A stretch of 64,000 nt of DNA from contig NC_037256.1 in NCBI RefSeq assembly GCF_000002425.4, forward strand, positions 16,588,830 to 16,652,829, read 5' to 3'. Position numbers and translations under genes: made by a program. Positions 36,300 through 49,625 of the stretch are shown one piece after another. The stretch is from Physcomitrium patens (Eukaryota; Streptophyta; Bryopsida; Funariales; Funariaceae). Positions within the stretch are counted from its first letter, which is position 1, and every line of letters starts with the position of its first letter. The notes below the pieces were generated by a model. That model was not told the DNA's origin and did not search any database. It saw only the letters and a list, made by a program, of their open reading frames with translations.

Positions 36300-37249
36300 A
36301 ATCTCAAATACCTTTATAATCGATCTATACTTCTTTGATCTACTAGCCATTACCATAATCTCAATCATAATTAAAGCTATTCTCATCAATGTACAATCTT
36401 CTTTTTGGAGGATAGTTTCCTCACCATACTCAATACAACAAAAGATATGCCTTCTTAGTCATCAATCTCATGGCTCTTACTTTTGATACTATGAGTGCCC
36501 TCTAAATCGACCTTGTGATTTACAATGTAATCATCTTAAAAATAACATTTGCAATATAGAATAGCTATGCTTCTTGAAATCCAATCTATGCTTTGTTTAA
36601 TATGATAAGCATCCCTCAAGTTAAACTAATACCATCAAAGCTTACTTCCATGACACCTACAATGCCCTTCCTACTATCAACAATAACTATTGCAATGAAA
36701 ATGCTACTATTATAGAAGATGTTTATTTCGTTGGTGTTAACATCACCAAATCTGGTTCATCATCTTCTTCCTAGTACCTAGACTCTAATGCTTTTTAAAC
36801 ATTATAAGTAACTCTAAGGTTTTTTTTCCTCTCTTCATCTTAATATTGACTCTCAAATAACCTCAATTAGTAAGTACAATCATAGTGTTATTGATATTAG
36901 TAATATAATAATTTACCTTTTCAACAACTTAATACAAAAAAAAAAAAAATTATCATGTTTTGTATGGATTAGGCATTAAAAAGAATTTACTTTCTATTGG
37001 CTTCTTAGCATAGAAGGGCCATATTTTATTTTATTTTTTTAATTTTATACAATATTTTTGCTTCATCAAAAATTCATATGGTATTTCATTGCTTGAATTG
37101 ACCATCAAATCTTTGATAGAGTCTACTACCTTCATTTCACTACTCTTCTTAATTGTTTCAAAATTAACTCCTACTCACTACATACAACATCAATACTCTC
37201 TATCACCTCCATTGCTGCCTTTTGAAATCATAGATTAAGTCACATCAAT

Positions 37250-37629
37250 CTACAAGGTCTCTATTACATGATCTAATATCATGCTATAGACAGGCTTTCT
37301 GCCATCTCTATTACTAACGATTCTTTTGCCATCTATCTCCAAGGAAAACAATCTTATACAATAAGCCGACAAATACAATAAAAAAATAACCCACTATATC
37401 TTCAAGCTAATTCACTCTAATATCATTAAACCCTTTTAAATCTCATCTTCCAATAGGATAGGCTACTTCATCACTTTTATTGACAATTATTCTTGGATGA
37501 CTTTTTTTTATTTCATAAAATGAATAAATAAATAAATAAAAATTCTTTTCACCAATTCTATATGTTTTATCTCACCATTGAATTGCAATGTGACAACAAG
37601 CTTTATATTCTATATATTGTCAATGACAA

Positions 37630-37672
<43 letters not shown>

Positions 37673-37860
37673 TACCTTTCATGACTATTGTGTTGAATAT
37701 GGTATCTATCAAGAATTCATCTAATTATATATTTTTTAACATAATAGCATTTCTAAATATCGTAATTATATTTTACAAGACATAATTAGATTCTTCTTCT
37801 TCAAATGTAATCTATCAAGCTTCTTGTAAGCCAAAGCAATCCAAACGACTTGTTTTTTAT
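37250..37860 (+). pseudogene. Copia integrase fragment with an internal (TA)n expansion
   Basis: A plus-strand frame reads GYFITFIDNYSWMTFFYFIK, the copia integrase block around the first catalytic Asp. A VNDNEY piece just before the TA tract corresponds to the RSDNGxEY block. A (TA) repeat of about 20 units at 37633-37671 sits directly after it, and the following piece reads HDYCVEYGIYQEF or its neighbour frame. Multiple stops are present. Confidence 0.65.
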
Positions 37861-38889
37861 TTAATTAGCATATTATAAATGTTCACTTACACATAATACA
37901 TACAAAATATTTAATTGGAGTCAAATCCAATATTTTCCACCTCTAAGTCTTTTGCATTATTTTCTATTCAATAGATACTACTTTGGCCTAATACAAACTT
38001 GTTCCTTATTTGAAATGGTATATTTATTTTAGCCTTGATGATCACACGAAAGTTAGCAAATACTTCAATACATTCAACTATTGTGCCATTGTCTCGAAGG
38101 ATGTCCAATTTTTAGATGAAAATACATCTTATGTACTTTTTGTTGATTTTTTTTTACTTATTTTTTTCCTCCTCCCTTTTTCCTCTATGATAGTTTTTTT
38201 TTCAAGTATTCTCTACTAGTCCATACAATTGTTAGATCTAAAAATTCCTCTGATTCTACCAAGCTTGAATCCAGTCCCTTTCATCTCTATGGAGCTCTCA
38301 CTATCATTTCTATAATCTCCTATAATTACACCACTTGCTCCAATTATTCCACCTCTCTTCCTTAATACTCTATTTTGTTGCTCCATCTGATCATGTCATG
38401 TCTTAAGCACCCACCAAGATAATATCACATTGGACCTCACCAAAACCTTCATTGGAGTTATTAAAGAAGGTGGCAAATATCTCTTCTATTAACTAGTTGC
38501 TCCCAATATCCACTAGATCTAAGCCTTGCTCAAAGAATATATCACAATCACCTTGTTTTCTGTCTAAATTATTCATTATATGGTTTCCATCAAACTCTTT
38601 AAACTTCATATAATATAATCAATGCCAACTTACAATACTAGGGTCCCTACAAAATCGATGTTGATTCCAACATCGATGAATCATGTTTCTTCTCTATCTA
38701 ATATTATACATCGACGACTTCTATATTATAGATTTTTATCCTTGCAACATCTTTAATTTCAAAGCACAACTCCAACAATTATACAAAATGTCAGACCTTG
38801 GTTGATTATAGAATTTTCTTGGCATCTAATTCAAATAAACTTCTTGCAATATTATGATCCACCAAATAAGCTATATGTACAAGTTCAAT

Positions 38890-40560
38890 ATAAAATATCA
38901 TGTAAATTTTGCTCCTATTTATGTATTGTTGTTTGACTTTGTTAAATTAAGCAAAGATACTCATTCATTATTATTGTTTAATAATATAATTATATAGTAA
39001 AAAATAAAAAAATATGGATGTTATTATAGAAGAAGCTAGTAAAAATACGTAATAGAAAAATAAGAATAAATGATAGAAAGATAATAAAAAATTTAGCCCT
39101 AATATTGTCTTTTATAGAAGGGACTTTTATTTACTTTGTAGAAGAATAAATGAACCAAATCAAAGTAAATGAGATGAGAAATTGATATAGATATATTTAG
39201 AAGAGTTTAAAATAGGTTAAAGCAAAAATTACCTCAAATTATCAAAAATTGATACTTAGAGACGACCAATTATTAACCTAAATTGAAATCAGATCCCAAG
39301 GCACAAAACTATATCCATACAATGACTCGGAGGTTCTTTTTGAGATCAAAGAAAGGGATTTGAGAGCAGACTTGAGAAGAGATATTTGAGCATTGATTTT
39401 ATGTAATTAAAATTAATATTGAGATTTTGAAGAAATTTTTAATTTAATAAAGTTCTTAGTGGATTTAGGTTAAGAAAAATAAAAATATGTTTATAAATTT
39501 GAAGATTTCTTGAGTTTTGTAGCATATGTATGACTGAAATTTGAAAAACTTATTGGTTTGCTTGTTGTAAATGTATATACAAAATTTTAAATCAATCAAA
39601 CAATTAGATTGAAGCATATGAGGGTTTTTTATGGATTGAGGCGTCAAAAATTAGAATTTGAGGATAATGAGTATTTTTAAGTTCTTCAATAATTTGCCAA
39701 TTGGATTGGAATGAAAATTATTTGTATAGATAATAGAATTGATTTTCAACATTTTTATGAGATTTGAGAGCAGTTCAATAGTTTAAGAAGGAAATATTGG
39801 CATTGGAAGTTCAATATTAAGGTTGGAATATGAGACCACCCAATATCCAGTTGGATTATTTTGCATATCTCTCAATTGGTAAGTGCAATCAATTTCATCT
39901 TTCTCATTCTTATTTCTAACTAAGTTGTTAAGAAGTAAGCAAAATTTGAGCTAATATCAATAGTTCAATCATTAGTTGTTGAGGTTTCAATCTGCTATAA
40001 GGTTTGTTAAGAGTTTGTTTAAGATTTAGAATTTGATTAGGATCTGCTTAGGATTTGGTTTAAGATTTGTGCAAGATTTAGGATTTTATAAATATTCAAG
40101 CTAAGATTTTGTTAAGGTTCAATTAGGATTTCAATTAGGATTTGATCTAGAATTTGGTTAAGGTTCAATTAGAGTTTCAATTAGATTTTGATCTAAGATT
40201 TGATTAAGGTTCATTAGGATTTTAATTAGAATTAAATTAAGATTTTCATATAATTTATTTAAGATTTTTATTTTTATTATTTCTTTAAGATTTTTGTTAT
40301 TTTGTTAAAATTTTCTATTTCTAGTATTTCTTTAAGATTATTATTATTTCTTTAAAGATTTATTTTTATATTTTTTTAATATTTCTATTTATTTATTTAT
40401 TTATTTTAGAATAGTTTAGGAATTTATTAAGTTTCTTTTATAAATTCTTTTAAATTTATTTTATATTGATCAAAGTTTGATTAAGATTATTAAGGTTAAC
40501 TTAAAGTTTATTTACGATTCTATTAGATTTAGTAGGATTGTTGTTGTATTTCTATTTACC
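38890..40560 (+). repeat. AT-rich stretch with a degenerate tandem array inside the copia element
   Basis: Between the reverse-transcriptase and RNase H positions there is 1.6 kb with no copia similarity. From about 39990 to 40260 it is built from variants of GATTTGATTAAGGTTCAATTAG and AGGATTTCAATTAGGATTT, in units of roughly 20-60 bp with strong drift. It continues into a TTTAAGATTTTTATT-type array. It may be a secondary insertion, or a local expansion within the element. Confidence 0.5.
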
Positions 40561-40572
40561 TTCTACAATTAG

Positions 40573-41320
40573 GTGTCTGGTACATTCTTAAATAAGAATA
40601 CACGTAATATGACATTGCAAGTTGATCCAAAGAAATTCCAATACTTCATTGATGAATTAAATTATTTGCTTAAAACTTGTTGGAACATTGGATTTGCATT
40701 CTTTATTCTTAATGAATTTATGTACCACCTCCAACAAGTTCACTTGAAGGCAGTCCTTGATGTTCTTTGATATCTTCTACAATATCCTCTTATTGGTCTT
40801 TGATATCCAAAGAAGAAGGAAATTACACTCTCAAGATTCTCAAATATTGACTATGTTGGAAATTTTGATGATTGGAGATTTATAAGTGCTTTCATATTTT
40901 TCTTGGATAGCTCATTCATCTCATGGTGCAACAAAATGCAAAATATTACCTCACACTCTTTTTGTAAATTTGAATATGGGATGCTACCAAAGATAAATCA
41001 TAAATCAATTTGGCTATCATGCCTTATATATGAACTAAAATTTGGAGATAGCACATCCACAACTATTTGATGCAACAATTAGAGTTCTATTTAAATAACC
41101 AAGAATCTACTCTTTCATAATAAAACAAATCATTTTGAAGTAAATCTACACTTTACATGACAAAAAATAGAAGAAGATACAATTTAAGTATAATTCAAAA
41201 ATTCTACTAATCAAATTGTAGATATATTGATAAAAGTTCTTGAAAGAATTAAGTATGAAAAATGTAGAAACAAAATTTGTTTCAAAATCCCTAATAAAAT
41301 TAAACCTTTTTTAACTTTCT
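40573..41320 (+). pseudogene. Copia RNase H fragment
   Basis: Pieces in order are FMYHLQQVHLKAVLDVL, then NIDYVGNFDDWRFISAFIFF (family YSDSDWAGDxDDRKSTSGYxFF), then SSFISWCNKMQNIT (family ISWxSKKQxxV), then a piece read as NHFEVNLHFT (family KHIEIDxHF), then VDILIKVLERIKYEKCRNKI (family ADIFTKALxxxxFxxxRxxL). Stops separate them. This fixes the coding strand and the 3' end of the element. Confidence 0.78.
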
Positions 41321-42046
41321 AAATAGTGTATAATTAGTTTCTAGATTCTAGATAATTACAAGCTTCTTTCCTATTTCTACAGCTCTTATATTAAGCATTT
41401 CAATAACTAATCACCTCACGTCCACATTTTGTCCAAGTTGAGAAGACCCCAATGCATCTCTCTACTCAAATATCATAGTAATGTGGCACTTATGCCAAAG
41501 AAGTTGCCTTCTACATTCCAATTGTTGAAGAAGATGCAACTAAAGATAGAGAATCATCTCTATGATTGGTAAATGCTATGTTGACTTTTTAACTCTTCAA
41601 GTTTTGCTCTCAAAAAACCACCCAATCTATCACTGAAACTAGTTTTGTAGTACATTAATGCATGACTAAGAAAATCAACCAAAATAACATTAGAATAATC
41701 CAATCACTTGATTAGCTCTTGAAAAATGGATTGAACATCTAACAGTGTAACCAACCTAGAATAACAGCTCACTATTGATAAATCTTGAAGTAGATGAGCT
41801 TGGTCCATCATCACAAGGCAGCAGAGGAGTTGCAAGCAAAAGGGGGTGTTAGCAGGTGCTCTTATCCTTAGGGTTAGCACCCTTCTTCAATATTGTTCCC
41901 TACTGATCCCAAAAGTTCCCATCACAGTACTTAATTTGTATGTTTCATCTTCGATCAATGAACTTACAGTTCTCTTGAGTCAGTGGACACAATGTTCTCC
42001 TATGCACAGTGCTTCGCACAACACCTCTGTTTACCCAACTTTTTCA

Positions 42047-43100
42047 GTCTTGTACATCCAGCATTGCTACTTTCCAGTCTTTTTACCAGAAAACTTTGCC
42101 ATATTCTAGTAACCTGAACCAAATGAGTCTCACCGTGGTGTAATCTGGCCACGTCTCAATCGCAATCGAATTTGATGTTTCAGATTCTGGGTTCCAGAAA
42201 AAGAATAACATCCTCTCGATTGGTTCATTTCTGTTTATTCTGAGATATCGATGAAGATTAGTGGGGTACAGTGACTGTGAACAGAGACGGAAATTGGATG
42301 CCCACCTGGACGAGAGAAGCGGCGCACGGACAAGAGAGAGAGCGAGAGAGAGAGCGAGAGAGGCATGTGGTGGGAATGCGAGGGGAGGGTAGAGGAGAGG
42401 AGAGGATGGGGGTAAGGGGGCGGATTGGGATGACGAAACAGTCCCGGTTGCAGCAGGTGGCTCGCTCTCCCCGCCGAATGGAGGGTGCACCTCCAAGCGG
42501 CCCTTTCCAAAACAGCGGCAGCAGCAGCAGGGAGCTAAAACTCTGGAGTGCAATCGCCAACTGAAATCACCCAAATGACATGACATAACATGACATCACC
42601 AAATCCATGGTTACCGGGAGCTTCAGGACCACGAAATACACACGAATTTCTATTCTTAATACATGATTTTTTCATAATCCCTTACAGTACTTTTTACCTA
42701 GATGATTCCTGAACCCAGTTTGGAAACTGAACAATATAAATCTCTGGCAACTTCCGGAATGGGATTCAGCAACTGTAGCACGGCGCCCCTTCCCCTTCCA
42801 TGTTGTCCCCTCGCCGAGGCCCTTGGTCTCTGCTTCTCTCTCCTCCCTACCTCCGTCCCCGCCATCCTCTCAGCCACCACTGTCGTCAGTGGCAGCGGGA
42901 GGAGAAGAATTGGTCAGCAAACTTGGGACTTTCTAAAATTAGAAAACACACAGATTCTCACGAATGCATGTCGATCCGTATAAATAACAATTCCCTACGC
43001 TGCTACTTGCGCCACTTGCTCTACAGCGCCACTTGCTCTACAGGCAGCGGCAGTGTGTGTATGTGTGTGTATGTATGTAAGTAGATAGAGTAAGCCATTG
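42047..43100. other. GC-richer island, no recognised gene
   Basis: About 1 kb of gene-like or higher GC content flanked by AT-rich repeat DNA. It contains a GAGA/GAGC run at 42332-42364 and purine-rich sequence to 42425. Overlapping frames on both strands up to 167 codons are low-complexity (Ser/Leu/Pro- or Arg/Glu-rich) and typical of skewed composition rather than coding. It could be a promoter or leader remnant. Confidence 0.4.
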
Positions 43101-46100
43101 CGTTACCGCCACTCACCCACACAAACAAATCCTAAAACGACTCGAAACTCTAAAACTTCCCCTTTTCCCACTAATAAGCCCAAAATTTCTCTTGGGATGT
43201 GCAGAGTTTTGTATATTATTATTATTATTATTATTATTTGTGTGCTGTGGTGTGAGAAGCTCACATTTTCATTATCTAGAATCTTGTTTGCTATCTCAAT
43301 CTACTTCTTTAGTGTGGTTTAGTTTTTGAGTGTGCATACTTTGAAAAACCCAACATGAGTTCCTTTGACTATTATGGTTTTTTTTAATAAGGTATGTCTT
43401 TTTTTCTTTTCTTTTTTTTTGTACGGAATGTAGAATAAATTTTAAATTTTTTTGTTTTGGATGGGAATATGGAATGGAATTGGATGCAAGTTGGAAGAGT
43501 TATTATTGTTGTGGCTTTGTACCATTCCCAAAGGAGTTATTGGAGGAATGATTTTTGATAGTAGATTAGAAAATTGATGGAATAGAAAGCACTTGTCATT
43601 CATTGTATCTGTAAAGGTGTTCCTTGAAATGTTACAAAATACAAGATTTCATTTTGTCCATTGTGGATAGTCAAAAAAAAGTTGAAAAAAAGAAAAAACA
43701 CACACTCACACATATCTTAATCTTTTTACTTTCTCTTCTTTTTTTGTTTTCCATTCTCTTTGAAAAATAAATTCAATCTTTCTAAAAAAAACAAAACAAA
43801 ACAAACAAATTTATTAGTTCTTCAGTTAAAACTAGATTTGAGATATAACATTATTAAAGGAAAATATTTATTTAACAAAAGCAATCATAAATTTAGGACA
43901 TTGTTAGATCAATCTTTATATTTATTAAATTGTCCCACCTATCGCAACCAACATTAGAAAAAATAGATCATCTTTATAAATCATCATTAGAATTGTGGCC
44001 TTAATCCCAACTTCTTTCATTCTCAATTATTCTTCTCTTCTTTCATTCTCAACTCTCATCCCAACCATTCTTCCTATACAAATAATAACTATGAAATATT
44101 ATATATATATATAGACTAGATAAGAAATGACAATTGTCACTTACTAGCTAGTGAAGATAAATGTAATTGACAATTTTTTTGTAGAGTAGGACACAAGTCC
44201 AATTTTATTGCTTCTTTGCAAATTTCTAAAGTAATAGCATTCTTGGTGCTACTAAATTTAGATGTTGGCAAAGGCTCAATTCTATGGTGTAACATTGGTC
44301 AGTCAAATGCTCCGCTAGAATTGAGCTACATACTTTCTTTCATATGGTTGGAGACATGATTAAACAAGTTGTTAGAAAAAGACATGTTTGTAGTTGAGAT
44401 TATATTAGGCACTATTATTGTATTCAATTTGGACTTGAATTACTTTGTATTTGTGGTTTGATTGATAGTTCTATATTCTAAATACATGTAGAGTAGTAAC
44501 ATTTTCCAAAACATTTGAGAAGCTTTTGGAAAAAGTTATTAAATTATTCTTTTGTAATCTATTTCTATGTGAAAGAAGCCGGATAGTTGTCAAATAAAAC
44601 TTTAGGATTGCATTTTTGTACCATATGTACTATAATTTTGCACATATCTACATGCATAAGATTTTCTATGATTTTCAATTGAAAATTCATGGTAGATACT
44701 TTCATTTAAAAAACTTGTGGTTAGTATAAGATATCTCATTCTTTAAAAATATTTTTCTTTATATTTGGAGTTTTGTGTTTTTTTATTTGCAAGCCAAGAA
44801 CATGTTATGCATCTTCACAAAAGTAATTCAAAACTCACCTATACATCCAAAAATAGTCTCTAGAATAGAATTCGACAAATTTCTTTTTTTGATGTAATTT
44901 AATCATCTTGTTTTCTTAAAAGAATTATACTTAATTAAATATATTGATCTTTTAAATGTAAACATCCAATATTCTTCTTCATTCTTCAAATATATATATA
45001 TATATATATTATAAATCTATAAAAGCTTATAAAGATGTACAAGAAGTATTAGTTCTTTTTGAGCAATCTTTTTATATTTGAATAAAAACTCACCATTTAA
45101 CAACTACTTATTTTTAAGTATTTTTGAATTCCTTCATGTCACTACCATTGATTATGAGTGACCAAAAATGTGGACCAAGAATTATTTGTATAAATAATTG
45201 AAAATATATTTGATTGAATTCCTTCATAATTCAAGAATCAAATTAACAATGAAATGGAATATTTTTTCTTTCTTTAAATAAAACAAACAAATATTGTATG
45301 TTGTAGTGGAGGTATACTAAATCTAAATCGTATTATTTTTATTAAGAATATGCTACTTGTTATTTGTAGAGTTATATAGATGTATTATTTGGTAGAACAT
45401 CTTTAAGCTATTGTATTGACAATTTTGGTTTAAAGTATACATAGGGCACATATTGATACCTAATAGAGCTTTTTTTTTTTTGTTTTGTCCTAATCATATA
45501 TCCACTTAAGATCCAATGCATATGTCACCAAAACACTGTATATATATATATATATATATTCTTTTTAATGAAGTTTAACCTTTTTTAAAAATTATGATTA
45601 TAATTTTTGAATGAAATGTTATATTATTTATATATATAAAAAATAGGACTAGTTATCCAATTTCGAGCCCCAAATAATAAATCATGGCTAGATAATGACA
45701 CGATATCTCAGAGTATCTCCCCTGGTGATGTTCCTTCAATCACAAAATAATGTTTTTTTTTATTTCCACCTTTGGATAGCCATTGAATATAAGCATAATA
45801 TATATATATATATATATGTATATTGGATGGAGGTCTATCTTTTAGATATTTCTTTTATAATCTGGTTTACTTAAATTTATTTTTGCACATGCTTACTTAA
45901 AGAGCGTATTCTAACTTTTTAAAAACTTCATTTGAGTATAATAATAATTATTTCACAAACTGATAAAGTATTCTGTATTGGGTTGAATTAATTGAGTGAA
46001 ACAGTGACGTCTACAACATATAATTTTTCGCCCCATAACATTTTTAGTTTCTACCATATTTAGAGTTTCACGTCTCAGTTCTATATATATCAATAATTAT

Positions 46101-46130
46101 ATATTTATACACACACACACACACACACAC
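43101..46130. other. AT-rich intergenic DNA
   Basis: No gene recognised. Simple repeats are (ATT)n at 43213-43238 and TA runs at about 44099-44112, 44990-45010, 45539-45560 and 45799-45817. (CA)n lies at 46108-46131. The stretch at 44180-44420 is less AT-rich with short open pieces and may be an unassigned transposon relic. Confidence 0.5.
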
Positions 46131-47120
46131 ATAGTTCCTCTAGAAGTGAGCGAAACCCATACAGTAGAATTCCAAAAACACATCGTAAATAATAGCAAAG
46201 AAATAAACAATGGACCAGACGTGGCTTGGGCTGCCCTCAAGACAGCCCGAGAGTCAGCCCGTTTATCTGGCCGTCTGTCTGCCCGCACGACTGGCCGCGA
46301 ACATTCCATGGCGGAGGCGTGGACTCGTTGTTTGCGTGATCGTCATCGCCGAGCGGCACCGCTTCACTGCTGATGCAAGACTGGACGACTGCTGCTGATT
46401 GCAGTGGGGTGGTGGGGTGGGTCTGCATTGAGAGAGGGTAAGAAGAGGTGTGTTTGTGCGTGCGCGCGAGAGTGCAGGGGTGAGTGTGAGTGCACGTGTG
46501 TCTTCCTCGCATTGGATGTTGTCTTTCGTGCCCCAATGGCCTTCGAATCCCACTCACAATGCTTGCGTCTGCACAATCTGGCCCACATGGCGAGAATCCC
46601 GCTCTTTTCCTCTCGCCGCATCTCACTTCTTGCTGGGCCCTCGTGGACTTCGTTCTATGCTCCTCCACCTCTGCAACCCTCGTCACTACTATCCGACGGC
46701 CCACGATGGCAGAGCCTCTCGATTGAGTTGGGAGATTTCTGCGACACAATTCCACGAGGCATTGATTTGATAGTTCTGCAACTGTGTGTGTCCCAGCTGC
46801 GTAACTAGCTGACAAAGCAGACAACTCGCCGAGTAACTAGGTTGTTTGACCCTGATTCTGGAAACTCCTCCTGTAAGTTTCCCTGGTGCTGCATCCTAGT
46901 TGTGGCATGAAACACCGCGTTGTTGCGCCTCGATCCCCTCCCTGTTCATGTCGGTCATTGCTGGCCTCGAGATCTGACATTCGCATAACGAAGGGAGGAT
47001 CCATCCTGAGAAGAAAAGGTGGGGCCCATCGAAGACGGCGACAGGGGACGAGGAGGGGGCGGGGTTCGTGCAGCAATTGCCTGATTGAACAGAGAAATTT
47101 TTATGCGAAATATTTTTAAA
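46131..47120. other. Second GC-richer island, no recognised gene
   Basis: About 1 kb of high GC content in AT-rich DNA. Frames up to 195 codons exist on both strands at once, which is expected from composition alone; none has a family motif. It may be an exon-poor fragment of a gene, a promoter or a noncoding transcript. Confidence 0.4.
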
Positions 47121-47359
47121 CAGAATGATAACATTGAACATACTATCCAAGTTAGTAAAGTAAATTTGTAAGTGTATATGTACAGAGGACAAGTTTATAA
47201 CAATATCCCCTCTTGAGTCCTGATTGTATTAACCCTATTTTTTCTAATGTACAAGGCCTAAGCTGCAAAGTTTTAGGCACAGAGTTCTGGTGCACTTTGA
47301 AACGATAGTATCACATGGTTCATAGCAAAAGGATTGCACACATATACTAATTCATAGGC

Positions 47360-47930
47360 AAGTAAAGATAATTTGTTGGAGTTCCTTTATTGTTGAGTCT
47401 TGATTGCACTTGCATTGATAAAAGTAGTAATAAGTTGTGTCTTGTTTGCAGGTTGATGCTGAGCTAATTGTCTTGTATTCAATTGTAATGTTGTTGAAGT
47501 AAGTTGTTTCTCTTGAACTAATTGAATTGATGATGGTACGTCATCAATAAGAGGGTCATCAATAAGAGGGTCATCAATAAGAGGGTTGAATGCAAGTTGA
47601 AAGAGTGAAGAAAAAAAGAGAAGGATGTGAAGGTATGTAGGTGTTGTGGCAACCAAAAAGAATTCAAAAAATCTATGGAAGTTTAGAGTTTCTAAGAACA
47701 ATCAGCTATTTGGGAAAAATGCTTAGGTAATGTTGAATAAGTATTATAATGTTTGAAGAGGGTTTTGGCCAAGGATATAGGTAAAGTGGAAGAAGTACAA
47801 GAAGGTTAAGAACTTCTTAAATGCAAAGTTTAAGAATTTTAGAAGTTATGAAGAGATTTTAGCTTATATGAGAGAAAAATTATAATTAAGTGGAGAAAAA
47901 TGAAAGACTAGTAAAGCCAAGTTTCAACAT
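47360..47930 (-). repeat. Probable 3' LTR zone of split copia element, with 3x15-bp repeat
   Basis: It lies just beyond the RNase H end. At its outer edge, TTGATTGCACTTGCATTGATA weakly resembles the sequence next to the primer site at 58752 (TTGATTGCATCAG...TATTGATA). A perfect tandem triplet of the 15-mer GTCATCAATAAGAGG occupies about 47532-47577. An open frame over it would read a PLIDD repeat but is probably not a gene. Confidence 0.45.
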
Positions 47931-48960
47931 GTGAAGCTCAAACTTATTTTTTCTTAGATTTTTCATAAAGATATCTATAAGTTGAGTATTTGTAGAGTAC
48001 AATGTAATTTGATTCTTTTGGATTCTACCTTTTTTTTTAATAAAATGGAGATATACTTTGACATGTTTTATTCTAACATGAAATATAAGAGTTTTTGCTT
48101 GTTTGATGGTTGATTGGTTATTACAATAGATAGTTAGGATTTTAGACTCTAAATTGTCTTGAATATTTTTATTATTGATAAATAGAGGAAGAAAAGAGAT
48201 ATTAGATTATAGCATGCATGTTTCTTCAAGGAGACAACTTATTCAATGAGCTTTAAATTTTTTAATTGGCAAATCCATATATTTGGATTTTATAGATGAT
48301 TTAGCAATGATTTGTTGTTATTTACTATATCAAATAATTGTAGCTCTAGACATCAAAAAATAAATAAATAAATAAATAAATCTGCTTGTGCATCTTTTGA
48401 TTTTCGGATAGGCAATCAAATTTGTATTTATGAGTCTTTTGATGTTGTATTGCTAATTAGAATTATATAAGAAATAATCCTTTATATTCTTTTTAATATA
48501 ATCGAAGATATAGTAAATTACTTTAAGATGTGATTTTTAGAAATAAGGCATGAAATAAGATACTAAATTAATTGCATAGGCAAAGATCCAGTGAGTTGTG
48601 ATCAGAAAGATTAACTTTTCATTTATCTACAATAATCATGATTATAAACTAGAGTTTAAATTGTTGACTACTTATCTACATAAACAAAACTTTCTTCAAA
48701 GTTGATACCATAGTATTGCTCCAAGTCTTATGCCATAAGACAAGCTTTTTTTTAAGAAGATTATCCATTTAAAATTAGTTTGATTTTAAATATCCATCTT
48801 ATGCTAATTCATTTTTTTTCCAAAAGATAAGTTGATTAAATTCTAATTTTAATTTTTAGCTATAGATTGTAGTTTGTCTTTTATTATTATTTTCTATCTA
48901 TGATTTGCTAAGATTTTACTCAAGCTAATATTATACCCTTATATTTCTATAGTATAATTT
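47930..48960 (-). pseudogene. Copia reverse transcriptase and RNase H relic
   Basis: The reverse-transcriptase side reads DKLQSIAKN ... LINLSFGKK, then RWIFKIKLILNG, then KKACLMA ... LEQYYGINFEESF (family KARLVAKGFxQxYGIDFEETFAPV). The RNase H side reads YCNNQSTIKQAKTLIFHVRI, then KHVKVYLHFIKKKGRI, then TQLIDIFMKNLRKNKFELHM. Stops and frameshifts are frequent. The middle of RT is not readable. Confidence 0.78.
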
Positions 48961-49041
48961 AATATCAAAGATCTAAGTCTTTTGATATAACATAGAATAT
49001 ATAATTATTCAAATAAATATTTTATTATTAAAAGTGTAATA

Positions 49042-49510
49042 AGCTATCAAGGACATAAATCTGAAAGAAAGGAAATCTCAATATACTCCTATGTTACTCG
49101 AAAAGATTAGAAAATCATTCAAAGATAGTAATATACTGAATTAGAATGGGTACTGTCAAAGACAAGAAGATTATAAAGTCTTGAAATAAGACTGAAGACT
49201 AGAAAGATATTGACAAGAATGAAAAAGGCTTCACTCTTCCTTCTATATATATCATCTAACTAAAAGTTATGTTGTGATGTTTTACAAGACCTCCAATACG
49301 TATGCAATTTGTGAGACACATATGTTAACTTACAAGGCAAGTTTCTTATATAATTGCTACATTGTTAGCTTGTACGAGAAGCTACTTATACATACAGCAT
49401 ATGGCTAACTTGTTGGCAAAGTTTCTAAACTACCAATTAACTATAAACATGTATAAAGTCAAATAAGCGCTTATAAAGCTTGTAAAAAACTTTGCCATAA
49501 GATGATATCA
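49042..49510 (-). repeat. Old LTR fragment of the same gypsy family
   Basis: Read on the minus strand it follows the young LTR from the GACTTTATA region to the terminal TCCTTGATAG. It includes GTTAGCCATATG, a GCTTCTCGTACAAGC remnant of the inverted repeat, GAGGTCTTGTAAAAC, TAGATGATATATATAGA and TCATTCTTGTCAAT. It is strongly diverged. No internal gag was found beside it, so it may be a solo LTR or a truncated 5' end. Confidence 0.7.
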
Positions 49511-49549
49511 AATCTACATATATTTACTTTGTATCTAGGACTTCTTATT

Positions 49550-49586
<37 letters not shown>

Positions 49587-49625
49587 GAAATGGTCATTGC
49601 AAAATAATAAGATTAGTTGATATAG

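Larger units (their letters stand above)
35350..42046 (+). mobile_element. Decayed near full-length Ty1/copia retrotransposon
   Basis: Two diverged LTR copies bound it: 35350-35554 (start TGTTAGCAGCTGCTC) and 41847-42046 (start TGTTAGCAGGTGCTC). Both contain CCCATCACAGTACTTA and GATCAATGAACTTACAGTTC. A polypurine tract (AAAAGGGGG) directly precedes the 3' LTR. The flanks GTCTC (35345-35349) and GTCTT (42047-42051) agree at four of five bases, suggesting a target-site duplication. Inside, in order, are gag, a weak integrase and RNase H, all broken. The 5' LTR has an extra 20-odd bp next to GATATTGTTCC. LTR divergence and coding decay indicate an old insertion. Confidence 0.82.

Noticed and set aside
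42083..42586. 167-codon open frame on the minus strand
   Set aside because: Composition is dominated by Ser, Leu and Pro from a purine/pyrimidine-skewed tract; overlapping frames are equally open.
46237..46824. 195-codon open frame on the minus strand in a GC-rich island
   Set aside because: Long frames exist on both strands here at once, as expected from high GC; the translation is His/Thr/Ser-rich low complexity.
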